From the NCBI RefSeq assembly GCF_030817215.1, contig NZ_JAUSZA010000001.1, forward strand, positions 5,926,501 to 5,990,500: a DNA stretch of 64,000 nt. Direction: 5' to 3'. Of the stretch, positions 36,577 through 43,853 are shown one piece after another (positions within the stretch are counted from its first letter, which is position 1; every line of letters starts with the position of its first letter). A program made the translations under genes and the position numbers. The notes under the pieces were generated by a model. That model was not told the origin of the DNA. It did not search any database and worked only from the letters and a program-made list of their open reading frames with translations. The DNA comes from Paenibacillus sp. V4I3. GTDB taxonomy: Bacteria > Bacillota > Bacilli > Paenibacillales > NBRC-103111.

Positions 36577-38391
36577 CTATTCGTCGATTTTAAGAACAGC
36601 CATGAACGCTTCTTGCGGCACTTCTACACTGCCGACTTGCTTCATGCGTTTCTTACCTTCTTTTTGCTTATCAAGGAGCTTACGTTTCCTTGAAATGTCA
36701 CCGCCGTAACATTTGGCGAGTACGTTTTTACGCATCGCTTTAACCGTCTCACGCGCTACGATCTTTTGTCCAATCGCCGCTTGAATCGGCACTTCAAACA
36801 TTTGCCGCGGAATCAGTTCCTTCAGCTTATCGCAAATGATTTTACCACGATGATACGCGGTATCACGGTGAACGATGAAGGAGAGAGCATCCACTTGCTC
36901 AGCATTCAAAAGAATGTCCATTTTCACAAGATTCGATTTCTTGTAGCCAGATATTTCATAGTCAAATGAAGCATAGCCTTTTGTTCTTGACTTCAACATA
37001 TCGAAGAAATCATATACGATCTCGGATAATGGAATTTCGTACGTTAGTGTCACACGATTAGTATCCAGGTACTCCATGTTCATATATTCACCGCGTTTGC
37101 CTTGGCAAAGCTCCATAATCGTTCCCACGTAATCATTCGGAACAATAACCGATGCTTTGACATAAGGCTCTTCAACGAAGTCAATTCGCTGTGGATCTGG
37201 ATAGTTCGATGGATTATCGATTTCCATTACATCGCCATTCGTTAATGTGATGCGATATATAACGCTTGGCGCCGTCGTAATTAACGGAATATTGAACTCA
37301 CGCTCAATCCGCTCCTGAATAATTTCCATGTGCAGCAGACCTAAGAATCCGCAGCGGAAGCCAAAACCTAAAGCTGTAGATGTTTCCGGTTCAAAACGTA
37401 GAGAAGCATCATTCAGCTCCAGCTTCTGCAAAGCTTCGCGCAGATCGTTGTAATCCGTTGTTTCGATCGGATACAGTCCGCAGAACACCATCGGGTTGAT
37501 CCGGCGGTAGCCTGGCAGTGCTTCAGGCGCCGGGCGATCTGCTTCCGTGACCGTGTCCCCGACTCGTGTATCTCCTACATTTTTGATACCGGCTACAACG
37601 AATCCAACATCTCCGACTTCAAGGGAAGGAACGGATGCCATTCTCGGTTTGAAAGCCCCGACTTCAATAACTTCAAACACCTTGTTCGTGGCCATCATTT
37701 TGATTTTGGAGCCCGCTTTAATCGAACCATCAACGACACGCACATAAACGATAACACCTTTGTAGCTATCGTAATGGGAATCGAAGATCAATGCTTTCAG
37801 CGGATTGTCCGGATTTCCTTGCGGAGCCGGCACTTTCTCACAAATTTGCTCGATGATCTCTTTAATCCCAATACCGGCTTTCGCGGAAGCATGAACAGCC
37901 TCGCTGGCATCTAGTCCGATAACGTCCTCGATTTCCTGCTTCACTTTGTCAGGATCAGCACTAGGTAGATCGATTTTATTGATAACAGGTAAAATTTCTA
38001 AATTATTTTCCAATGCCAGGTACACGTTAGCCAGCGTTTGCGCTTCGATACCTTGTGCAGCGTCTACAACCAGCAGCGCACCTTCACAAGCGGCAAGGCT
38101 TCGGGAAACCTCATATGTAAAATCTACATGTCCCGGTGTATCAATTAAATTAAGAATATAATCGACGCCGTTGTCAGCACGATAAGCCAATCTAACCGCC
38201 TGAAGTTTAATCGTAATTCCGCGTTCCCGCTCCAAATCCATCTGGTCCAGCACTTGCTCCTGCATCTCACGCGATGATAGCGCGCCCGTATATTCCAGTA
38301 TGCGGTCGGCAAGTGTTGACTTGCCATGATCGATATGAGCAATAATTGAAAAGTTGCGAATTCTTTGTTGTCTTTCTCGAATGTCCGTCAT
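36577..38391 (-). CDS. lepA: Elongation factor 4 (LepA)
   Basis: 604-residue ribosome-associated GTPase. G1 IIAHIDHGKST (about residues 16-26), G3 DTPGHVDF, G4 NKIDLPSAD, then EF-G-like domains and the LepA-specific C-terminal domain with KCYGGDISRKRKLLDKQKEGK-type segment near the end. The length is standard. It starts at ATG 38391. Upstream is yqxA, downstream hemW, as in Bacillus. Confidence 0.98.
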   Translation of the reverse strand: MTDIRERQQRIRNFSIIAHIDHGKSTLADRILEYTGALSSREMQEQVLDQMDLERERGITIKLQAVRLAYRADNGVDYILNLIDTPGHVDFTYEVSRSLAACEGALLVVDAAQGIEAQTLANVYLALENNLEILPVINKIDLPSADPDKVKQEIEDVIGLDASEAVHASAKAGIGIKEIIEQICEKVPAPQGNPDNPLKALIFDSHYDSYKGVIVYVRVVDGSIKAGSKIKMMATNKVFEVIEVGAFKPRMASVPSLEVGDVGFVVAGIKNVGDTRVGDTVTEADRPAPEALPGYRRINPMVFCGLYPIETTDYNDLREALQKLELNDASLRFEPETSTALGFGFRCGFLGLLHMEIIQERIEREFNIPLITTAPSVIYRITLTNGDVMEIDNPSNYPDPQRIDFVEEPYVKASVIVPNDYVGTIMELCQGKRGEYMNMEYLDTNRVTLTYEIPLSEIVYDFFDMLKSRTKGYASFDYEISGYKKSNLVKMDILLNAEQVDALSFIVHRDTAYHRGKIICDKLKELIPRQMFEVPIQAAIGQKIVARETVKAMRKNVLAKCYGGDISRKRKLLDKQKEGKKRMKQVGSVEVPQEAFMAVLKIDE

Positions 38392-38464
38392 GCTAAAGAC
38401 TAACCCCCACTACATGCAAATAATTTTCATTATAGCAGTTGTGGGAAGTTGCAGCAATGTACCC

Positions 38465-38860
38465 CTAACCTTTCCCTAAGATAGCATCAAACAAGGACAC
38501 GAATAACTTAATCCCATGATGCGATGCAATCTGCAAAAAGTCCCCTAATTTATTCCCGACATGATTCAATGAATTATCGTGATCAGCAACCGGTTCCGAC
38601 TTCTTTTCAGCCTCTGGTTTCGCGGCAGTCTTAGCTTTCGCTGCTGCGTCTCCTTTGGCCGCCCCAGTTGGTGACGCTTTGACAGTGGTCACTTTCCCTG
38701 GTGGCGTCTTCACAGCGGACTCTTGTGCAGTTTTAGAGGATGGCTGAGGTCCTTGAATGCGTTCCATACCGCTCGACGCCAAGCTGACTCCGAATAAAAT
38801 ACAGAACAACAGCAAGAGTCCAAACAAGCCTACTTTGATATAAAAATGCCTCAGCCTCAT
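38465..38860 (-). CDS. yqxA: YqxA-type membrane-anchored protein (DUF3679)
   Basis: 131-residue protein with one N-terminal membrane helix (VGLFGLLLLFCILFGVSLAS), an Ala/Lys/Pro-rich linker, and a short conserved C-terminus (NHVGNKLGDFLQIASHHGIK then LFDAILG). B. subtilis YqxA, also between spoIIP and lepA, has the same layout and is of unknown function. ATG 38860 is preceded by TAAGGAGGAAC, which forms the end of the palindromic repeat element at 38869-38976. Likely an extracytoplasmic tail; role in sporulation suggested only by location. Confidence 0.8.
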   Translation of the reverse strand: MRLRHFYIKVGLFGLLLLFCILFGVSLASSGMERIQGPQPSSKTAQESAVKTPPGKVTTVKASPTGAAKGDAAAKAKTAAKPEAEKKSEPVADHDNSLNHVGNKLGDFLQIASHHGIKLFVSLFDAILGKG

Positions 38861-38868
38861 TTTGAGTT

Positions 38869-38976
38869 CCTCCTTAGAGTTTTCGTAAGAAAACTGGCAT
38901 CGTAAGCATTAACTAAGTTTTGCTTTAGCAAAACTGGCTTCGAAAGCATATGCTTAGAGTTTTCGTTCGCAAACTA
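38869..38976. repeat. Palindromic repeat cluster abutting the yqxA Shine-Dalgarno (copy B)
   Basis: Three long hairpins occur in a row: AGTTTTC-GTAA-GAAAACT (38878-38895), AGTTTTGC-TTTA-GCAAAACT (38916-38935) and an AGTTTTCG/CGCAAACT relative (38958-38975), separated by small GCTTTCG/GCAT-type stems. On the minus strand the last hairpin runs into CTAAGGAGG of yqxA. Related to 11558-11610 and 55498-55572. Confidence 0.75.
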
Positions 38977-38978
38977 TT

Positions 38979-40208
38979 CTACGATTGCTTAGGGGTAACA
39001 ACCGGTGCATCCACTTTCTTCGCGTTCAAAATCACCTCTGAAATAGCTTCTGCCAACCAATCTGTTGTTCGATAGCACTCTTCGAGTGAATTGTACGGAC
39101 CGCCGACTTCAATCAATATATTATTAGGCGAAAAGTTCTGATTATATAATCCGTTGCCTTCACTGGCTTCTTTTGCATGAATTCCTTTGGATATGCCGGG
39201 ATGCTTGGCTTCTAACGCTTGATGAATCTTGCTCGCGAACTCCTCATTCTTTTTCCAATTCGGATTTTTACCGCCGATGATGAAATACACCTGGGCATAA
39301 TCTTTGCCGTCGAAGGTTGCGGTCGTTTTATTGCGTGCAGCAGAATCCCTATGAATATCGAAATAATATTGCAAATCCGGATGTGAAACAGCAGCTTCCT
39401 GCAACGTTTTCAAGGAATATTTGTAGGAGTACGGATATTCGAAGTTTTTGACTGTACTTGGATAGACCGTCTTGGAATGTACGGCACCGATACCGTCCTT
39501 CTCCAAATTTTGCGCTAATCTTTGACCTACGGAAATGATATTCACCTTATCGCTATAAGCCTTGTCAGGATCCGTAACACCTCTTAACTCCGGCAAAAAA
39601 GACTCATTGCTATGTGTTTGATAAATGAAAGCTATATTATCACCCGCAGTTCTTGGCGGTTGTCCAGTTGCGTTTGTAATCGGGGCTGCACCACCCACAG
39701 GTGAGGGTTCTGGTGATGGAGAAAGCTGAGGATTCTTCGCCTCTGCCTCTAGATACTGGGAGTTTGGACTGTAATCAATAGGATCACTGGGATTCGTTTC
39801 TGTCCCTTTTACCAAGACCGTCGTTTTATTCGCATCCATACCAGGAACTTCACTAGCCACGAGACTCTTGGGATCGCTTGGATTAATGTCCGTCATGAAC
39901 TGAAAAGCGAAATGAAACACATTATGCTGAGAAAATGTAAATTTCTTCTGATCTTTATGTAGATGAGGCACTTCCATGCCCAGCATATCGATAAAAAATT
40001 GATTCGTGACGGAAGCAGCTAAGCTCTTCATTGATGAAACTGGCGAGGTCGTCATGACTCTATTTTGTAAGAAGCCGCCTACGCCAATAAGAACAAATAA
40101 AGCTAAAGTGCCGAAACTGAGTATAAAAAATGTTTTTCCGACGGAACTTGCGCTCTGAAACGTTTTCCGAACATGGCTGAGATTCAAAGTAGCTGATGTC
40201 CATTTCAT
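38979..40208 (-). CDS. spoIIP: Stage II sporulation protein P
   Basis: 409-residue mother-cell amidase/endopeptidase that, with SpoIID and SpoIIM, thins septal peptidoglycan during engulfment. One N-terminal membrane helix (FFILSFGTLALFVLIGVGGF, about residues 28-47), then a Pro/Ser linker and the amidase domain with YQTHSNESFLPEL, DIHRDSAARN and LIEVGG (zinc His/Glu motifs). ATG 40208 has TAGGAGGAATC upstream and a plausible sigma-E promoter. Here the TIR operon separates it from gpr, to which it is normally adjacent. Confidence 0.96.
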   Translation of the reverse strand: MKWTSATLNLSHVRKTFQSASSVGKTFFILSFGTLALFVLIGVGGFLQNRVMTTSPVSSMKSLAASVTNQFFIDMLGMEVPHLHKDQKKFTFSQHNVFHFAFQFMTDINPSDPKSLVASEVPGMDANKTTVLVKGTETNPSDPIDYSPNSQYLEAEAKNPQLSPSPEPSPVGGAAPITNATGQPPRTAGDNIAFIYQTHSNESFLPELRGVTDPDKAYSDKVNIISVGQRLAQNLEKDGIGAVHSKTVYPSTVKNFEYPYSYKYSLKTLQEAAVSHPDLQYYFDIHRDSAARNKTTATFDGKDYAQVYFIIGGKNPNWKKNEEFASKIHQALEAKHPGISKGIHAKEASEGNGLYNQNFSPNNILIEVGGPYNSLEECYRTTDWLAEAISEVILNAKKVDAPVVTPKQS

Positions 40209-40238
40209 AGTTTGATTCCTCCTAATCTATCTTACTTC

Positions 40239-40267
40239 AATCTATGAAACGAGCTCCTTCGATAGAA
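40239..40267 (-). promoter_or_regulatory. Possible sigma-E promoter of spoIIP
   Basis: On the minus strand a CATAGATT -10 (close to CATACAnT) is 14 bp downstream of TTCTATC, a weaker -35. spoIIP is a sigma-E gene in Bacillus, and the spacing fits. Confidence 0.35.
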
Positions 40268-40315
40268 CCCAAAACGCTAGAATTTTTCTGATAGAGGGAA
40301 AATGAAGCGCAAATA

Positions 40316-40337
40316 AACCTGAGACGCTTCTCAGGTT
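40316..40337. other. Hairpin in the spoIIP upstream gap
   Basis: Perfect stem AACCTGAG / CTCAGGTT around 6 bases. It sits in the 356-bp gap (40209-40564) between the TIR operon terminator and spoIIP; otherwise the gap holds only the spoIIP leader and no gene that I can support. Confidence 0.5.
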
Positions 40338-40564
40338 CTTCTGTCAATCCATACACGGGTACTGCAGATAAAGCTTGTTTCCTTCAAAATCACCTCTCGA
40401 CTCTTGAAAGGGAAGTTCCCTTTGGATAGTTCTCTCGCGCCTACACCCTTGTTTATTTACAATTCCCCCACGTCTGAGGTCCGAAAAAGCTGGTTATTAA
40501 CATAACTTCTTATAAGTGAGCAGAAATCTCGAGTAAAGCTAAATTGACATCCTACACTTATACG

Positions 40565-40592
40565 CAAAAAAAGAACCCCTCACGGGGTTCTT
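40565..40592 (-). terminator. Terminator of the TIR operon
   Basis: On the minus strand AAGAACCCC-GTGA-GGGGTTCTT followed by TTTTT(TT)GCG. It starts 18 bp after the stop of the 55-residue gene, which supports that gene as the operon's last member. Confidence 0.92.
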
Positions 40593-40610
40593 ACGTTTAT
40601 CTTATTACAG

Positions 40611-40778
40611 CTACGCAAGGGATTCGAAATCAAATGACCCTTTGGCCACAATCGTTACCCCGCTTGTTTTATTTAGAACAGTGGGACCGTTATATAATTT
40701 GAGCAGCGTCTTATCACTCGGTTTATGTTTATTGTCTGTGGTTGGTCGGTTACGAACTTTCTTCATGTGCTTCAGCAT
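40611..40778 (-). CDS. 55-residue small protein, third gene of the TIR operon
   Basis: Unrecognised small basic protein (MLKHMKKVRNRPTT at the start; SFDFESLA at the end), no membrane segment. Evidence that it is real: ATG 40778 lies 6-7 bases behind AAAGGAAGGA, the frame overlaps the last 29 bp of the upstream gene as in coupled operons, and the stop is followed after 18 bp by the operon terminator. The Lys/Arg-rich N-terminus and short beta-prone C-terminal half (TSGVTIVAKGSFDF) are the only visible features. It could be a modulator or inhibitor of the TIR pair; that is speculation. Confidence 0.6.
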   Translation of the reverse strand: MLKHMKKVRNRPTTDNKHKPSDKTLLKLYNGPTVLNKTSGVTIVAKGSFDFESLA

Positions 40779-41727
40779 AAATAATCCTTCCTTTCACAAT
40801 GGATTTGAGTGAAGACACGAGCTTCGCATTTCTTTCCGATAACTCCATCATGACTTGATGATGATTGCGCGCGGGAATATCCGTCCTTGTTTTGAAATGT
40901 ATGGATGAAACAATCGTCGGATGCAGCTTAATGCAGTAAATGTATTCAAACTCGCCATCTTCTTTATCCTTGGCTTGCCCCAGGTAGATGTTCGTATCCT
41001 TGCCCCGGTAACATTCGGCTAGATAGCTAGTAGGGTCATTGACGTTGAAGCTGTGGTTGTTGCTAACCTGACCGGCACGGCCAAACTGCTGCAAGGTAAC
41101 ACCATCTTCGAGAAGTTCAAAGAGCGTTGCCGCTGTCACTTCTTGAAGCTCAATTATACCACAATTGGTATCAAATGTCTTATGGAATTTATCCAATACG
41201 CGGTCATAATCCACACTGGACACACTAAGCGAATCCAAGGCGTCGAACAAAAAACTGCGTATTGCATCGTTCTTCTTCATATCGGATAGCTTGAACCGAT
41301 TCTTATGAACGCCGATACTATGCTTAATCGGGTAAAGGTGAGGACCTGCTAGCTCCGCAACTCCCGAAACGGCCTGCTGATCATCGATTCGCAGAGGGTT
41401 GTAACCCTCCAGATACTCAGGCAGTTCACAATTCTTAGACATCACAATGAACGTGCGGCTATGCCCCAATTCTCCGATACAAAGCCCTATCAATACGAGT
41501 ATATTCCCGTAAACCAAGGGATCATGACAATCCGCATGCGTGATAATAAGTAGGGCAAAGTCCGTCTCTTCGATATGCTTTTTTAGCATTTTCAATTTAT
41601 GATTGGACGCCGTAAGCACACCCTGATTAATAACCGTAACCTCGGATGAAGACGATAACTGCGCTTGATAGAATTCGGCCCACAGCGAACTTGCAGGAGA
41701 GCAGCCTATAAATATCTTTGGTTTCAT
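40750..41727 (-). CDS. Degenerate TIR-like domain fused to an unknown C-terminal domain
   Basis: 325-residue protein. Residues 1-120 are a divergent copy of the CAP12-like TIR next door: KIFIGCSPASS against KLFIGSSAES, ETDFALLIIT against SSDFAIFVFQ, and GNILVLIGLCIGELG against DNVILELGLFIGQIG. The catalytic Glu of the latter (E92) is Leu79 here, so no NADase activity is expected. Residues about 145-320 form an alpha/beta region (FHKTFDTNCGIIELQEV, TNIYLGQAK, FEYIYCIKLHP) that might be GAF-like, but I do not recognise it. ATG 41727 overlaps the stop of the upstream TIR gene (ATGA). Likely a regulatory or sensing partner. Confidence 0.8.
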   Translation of the reverse strand: MKPKIFIGCSPASSLWAEFYQAQLSSSSEVTVINQGVLTASNHKLKMLKKHIEETDFALLIITHADCHDPLVYGNILVLIGLCIGELGHSRTFIVMSKNCELPEYLEGYNPLRIDDQQAVSGVAELAGPHLYPIKHSIGVHKNRFKLSDMKKNDAIRSFLFDALDSLSVSSVDYDRVLDKFHKTFDTNCGIIELQEVTAATLFELLEDGVTLQQFGRAGQVSNNHSFNVNDPTSYLAECYRGKDTNIYLGQAKDKEDGEFEYIYCIKLHPTIVSSIHFKTRTDIPARNHHQVMMELSERNAKLVSSLKSIVKGRIIYAEAHEESS

Positions 41728-42206
41728 TTCTCTCTCAGCCCTAACTCTTTGAGCATTTGCTTCACGACGAAAGTTGCCGGGCCTAGGCCAGCCATTAGCC
41801 CAGAGGAATGATTCGCATCATAAGTAAGTGGGGTTAGGCCGATTAAATCGGAGGCTATATGTAATTTTTCTTTTTCCGGAATAAGAAAATACGTCCGTTC
41901 TAGACCTATTTGTCCAATAAATAGACCCAATTCTAAAATAACATTGTCACGTACTGTGCTAACCAATGAATCTCTCAAAAGTGTCAAATCATTAGGTTGG
42001 AAGACAAAGATAGCAAAATCACTAGACTTCGCCTGCTTAATAAGTGGAGCCAAGGTTGTATGTGAAGGAGGGAAAAGCAATTGACTCCAAACCGTTACAT
42101 CAAATGAAAAATGGAGATTAGATTGCAAAGCCTCTGCTACTTCAACACTTTCAGCAGATGACCCTATGAATAGCTTCGCTTTATGTGCGCTGCTCAACAG
42201 AACCAC
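41724..42206 (-). CDS. CAP12/Pycsar-like TIR domain protein, putative NAD+ hydrolase
   Basis: About 160 residues forming a single TIR-like nucleotide-binding domain (the family seen in Cap12/TIR-STING and PycTIR). Seen: KLFIGSSAES (strand A and loop), VTVW, SDFAIFVFQPND, and RDNVILELGLFIGQIG with the catalytic Glu at residue 92, then SDLIGLTPLTYD. Unlike Cap12 or PycTIR it has no sensor domain attached and no cyclase nearby. Start is GTG 42206 or TTG 42197; GAGGA lies too close for GTG, so the latter is possible. Overlaps the next gene by 4 bp. By family, NAD+ depletion upon activation, as in abortive phage defence, is the leading hypothesis. Confidence 0.85.
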   Translation of the reverse strand: MVLLSSAHKAKLFIGSSAESVEVAEALQSNLHFSFDVTVWSQLLFPPSHTTLAPLIKQAKSSDFAIFVFQPNDLTLLRDSLVSTVRDNVILELGLFIGQIGLERTYFLIPEKEKLHIASDLIGLTPLTYDANHSSGLMAGLGPATFVVKQMLKELGLREK

Positions 42207-42277
42207 GTCCTCATTTAAGTTGATCGTCCCTTATTTCGACGCCCCCCTCCTTATTCCTTCCAAATTACGTAAAAAAG

Positions 42278-42323
42278 GACAAAAAGAAAGAACTGCATCC
42301 ACAAACTAGCGGACTCAGTTCTT
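42278..42323 (-). terminator. Terminator of gpr
   Basis: On the minus strand AAGAACTG..TCC pairs with GGA..CAGTTCTT around a 10-base loop, followed by TCTTTTTG. It separates gpr from the TIR operon, implying the latter has its own promoter in the remaining 70 bp. Confidence 0.85.
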
Positions 42324-42331
42324 ACAATCAT

Positions 42332-43330
42332 TTAGTGCGTATAGGCCGCTACATTATCAACACCCACGGCATCGTGTAAGGCAGCATTTAAGCCGCTAGC
42401 AATAATATTGGCGATGTCTTCAATAAACTGGTCGATCTCCTTCGGCGTGACAAGCAGATCGTGTCCTACGGGGTTTAGAACCTCTTTAACCAGCAGCAGC
42501 CGCTCATCTTCGTGGATATTATCAAGAAGCCCCAGAATCTGCCCTGTGTTGCTCGTTTGCTGGCTAAAATGCTTGTGCATCAAGTCAAAGGCATTATTCA
42601 CGATGGTCGATGCATAAACAACAGTCGGGACTCCAATGGCAACCACAGGAATGCCAAGGTTTTCTTTGGTCAACCCTTTGCGTTTATTTCCGATGCCTGA
42701 ACCGGGATGAATACCCGTATCCGCGATTTGAATGGTCGTATTGACCCGATCTAGGGACCTGGAAGCCAGCGCATCAATAGCAATAATGAAATCAGGTTTA
42801 GACATATCGACAATCCCCTGAACGATGTCACTGCTCTCAATCCCTGTTGTTCCGAGCACCCCTGGCGCTACCGCGCTAACTGCCCGATACCCTGGACTAA
42901 CGTCTTCCGGAACTAGTTCAAAGTAATGACGTGTTACCATTACATTATCCACAACTAGAGGGCCTAGCGCATCGGGTGTCACATTAGAGTTGCCTAGACC
43001 AATAATAAGCGCTTTGGCATTCTTAGGGATGCCGATTTCACGCAAAAACTGTTCAAACTCTTGGGCCAATTTCGTGGCGACACGGTCCTGTAATTGGCTG
43101 TCTTTCTCCCGAAGAGCTGGCACTTCTATCGTTATATAATGTCCGAGAAGCTTACCAAGCGCTTTGGAGCCCTCTTCGTTCAGAACGTTGATCTTGGTAA
43201 CTCGTATCCCGTTTTCACGCGTCGACTCCTGTTCAATGCCAGGTATCGGTTGCCCCTGATTGGCTGCATGAGCCATATCCCTTGCATCTAGCGCAAGATC
43301 CGTATGTGTTGTAAAAGAGCCTAAGTCCAT
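42332..43330 (-). CDS. gpr: Germination protease GPR
   Basis: 332-residue spore endopeptidase (family A25) that degrades small acid-soluble proteins at germination; made as zymogen in the forespore. The N-terminal propeptide has a self-processing site of the TDLAxE type (HTDLALDARD, about residues 9-18). Core motifs are LIIGLGNSNVTPDALGP, APGVLGTTGIE and DALASRS. ATG 43330 has AAAGGGGAAC upstream. Next to rpsT and holA as in Bacillus; spoIIP, its usual downstream neighbour, is displaced by the TIR operon. Confidence 0.97.
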   Translation of the reverse strand: MDLGSFTTHTDLALDARDMAHAANQGQPIPGIEQESTRENGIRVTKINVLNEEGSKALGKLLGHYITIEVPALREKDSQLQDRVATKLAQEFEQFLREIGIPKNAKALIIGLGNSNVTPDALGPLVVDNVMVTRHYFELVPEDVSPGYRAVSAVAPGVLGTTGIESSDIVQGIVDMSKPDFIIAIDALASRSLDRVNTTIQIADTGIHPGSGIGNKRKGLTKENLGIPVVAIGVPTVVYASTIVNNAFDLMHKHFSQQTSNTGQILGLLDNIHEDERLLLVKEVLNPVGHDLLVTPKEIDQFIEDIANIIASGLNAALHDAVGVDNVAAYTH

Positions 43331-43364
43331 TGAAGTTCCCCTTTCTCAGGTGCATTGCATCCCT

Positions 43365-43395
43365 TATTGTGCTACGATTTACAACCGCTTATACA
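43365..43395 (-). promoter_or_regulatory. Possible forespore (sigma-F/G) promoter of gpr
   Basis: On the minus strand TGTATA is followed after 18 bp by CACAATA, 35 bp before the start codon; compare sigma-G TGAATA / CATACTA. gpr is forespore-expressed in Bacillus. Confidence 0.4.
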
Positions 43396-43526
43396 AAAAC
43401 AAAGACCACTGAAAACCTATTGACAGGTCTTGCATTTTCAATAGTTGCATGGTAGAATACTTAAAGTTGTCAGCAAACAAACAAATGTAACGTTGAACCG
43501 TGTTTTGTAAGTAGGAGGTGAATTTC

Positions 43527-43778
43527 ATGCCAAACATTAAATCCGCTATTAAACGAGTAAAAGTTAGCGAAAAGCGCCGTCTTCGTAACGCTTCCCAAAA
43601 GTCCGCTTTGCGTACTGCTGTGAAAGCTTTCGAAACAGCTGTAAGCCCAGAAGCTCTAATTAACGCTTCTAAGAAATTAGACAAAGCTGCTTCTAAAGGT
43701 TTAATCCATAAAAATGCCGCTAACCGCAAGAAGTCCCGTCTGGCTAAAAAGCTGAACGCTCTTACGGCTCAAGCGTAA
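43527..43778 (+). CDS. rpsT: 30S ribosomal protein S20
   Basis: 83-residue ribosomal protein S20, almost wholly helical and Lys/Ala-rich (MPNIKSAIKRVKVSEKRR; IHKNAANRKKSRLAKKLNAL). It starts at ATG 43527 behind GTAGGAGGTG; an in-frame GTG nine bases upstream is part of the binding site. Transcribed divergently from gpr, as in Bacillus, with a bidirectional terminator 20 bp downstream. Confidence 0.98.
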   Translation: MPNIKSAIKRVKVSEKRRLRNASQKSALRTAVKAFETAVSPEALINASKKLDKAASKGLIHKNAANRKKSRLAKKLNALTAQA

Positions 43779-43795
43779 TAAAACGGACATAAAGC

Positions 43796-43832
43796 AAAAG
43801 TCCAGTTCTCTACACAGAGAGCTGGACTTTTT
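43796..43832. terminator. Bidirectional terminator between rpsT and holA
   Basis: AAAAGTCCAGTTCTC pairs with GAGAGCTGGACTTTT around a 6-base loop, followed by T-runs in both directions. It serves convergent rpsT and holA. Confidence 0.93.
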
Positions 43833-43853
43833 ACTTTTCGTAAGGCCGTCCTC

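Noticed and set aside
40611..42206. Classical CBASS, Pycsar or Thoeris system
   Set aside because: No nucleotide cyclase, ThsA-like or SMODS gene lies nearby, and the TIR proteins lack an attached STING or cNMP sensor; only the TIR family resemblance remains.
43420..43458. TTGACA / TAGAAT as an rpsT promoter
   Set aside because: The two hexamers are 27 bp apart, too far for one sigma-A promoter; rpsT surely has a promoter here but I cannot place it.
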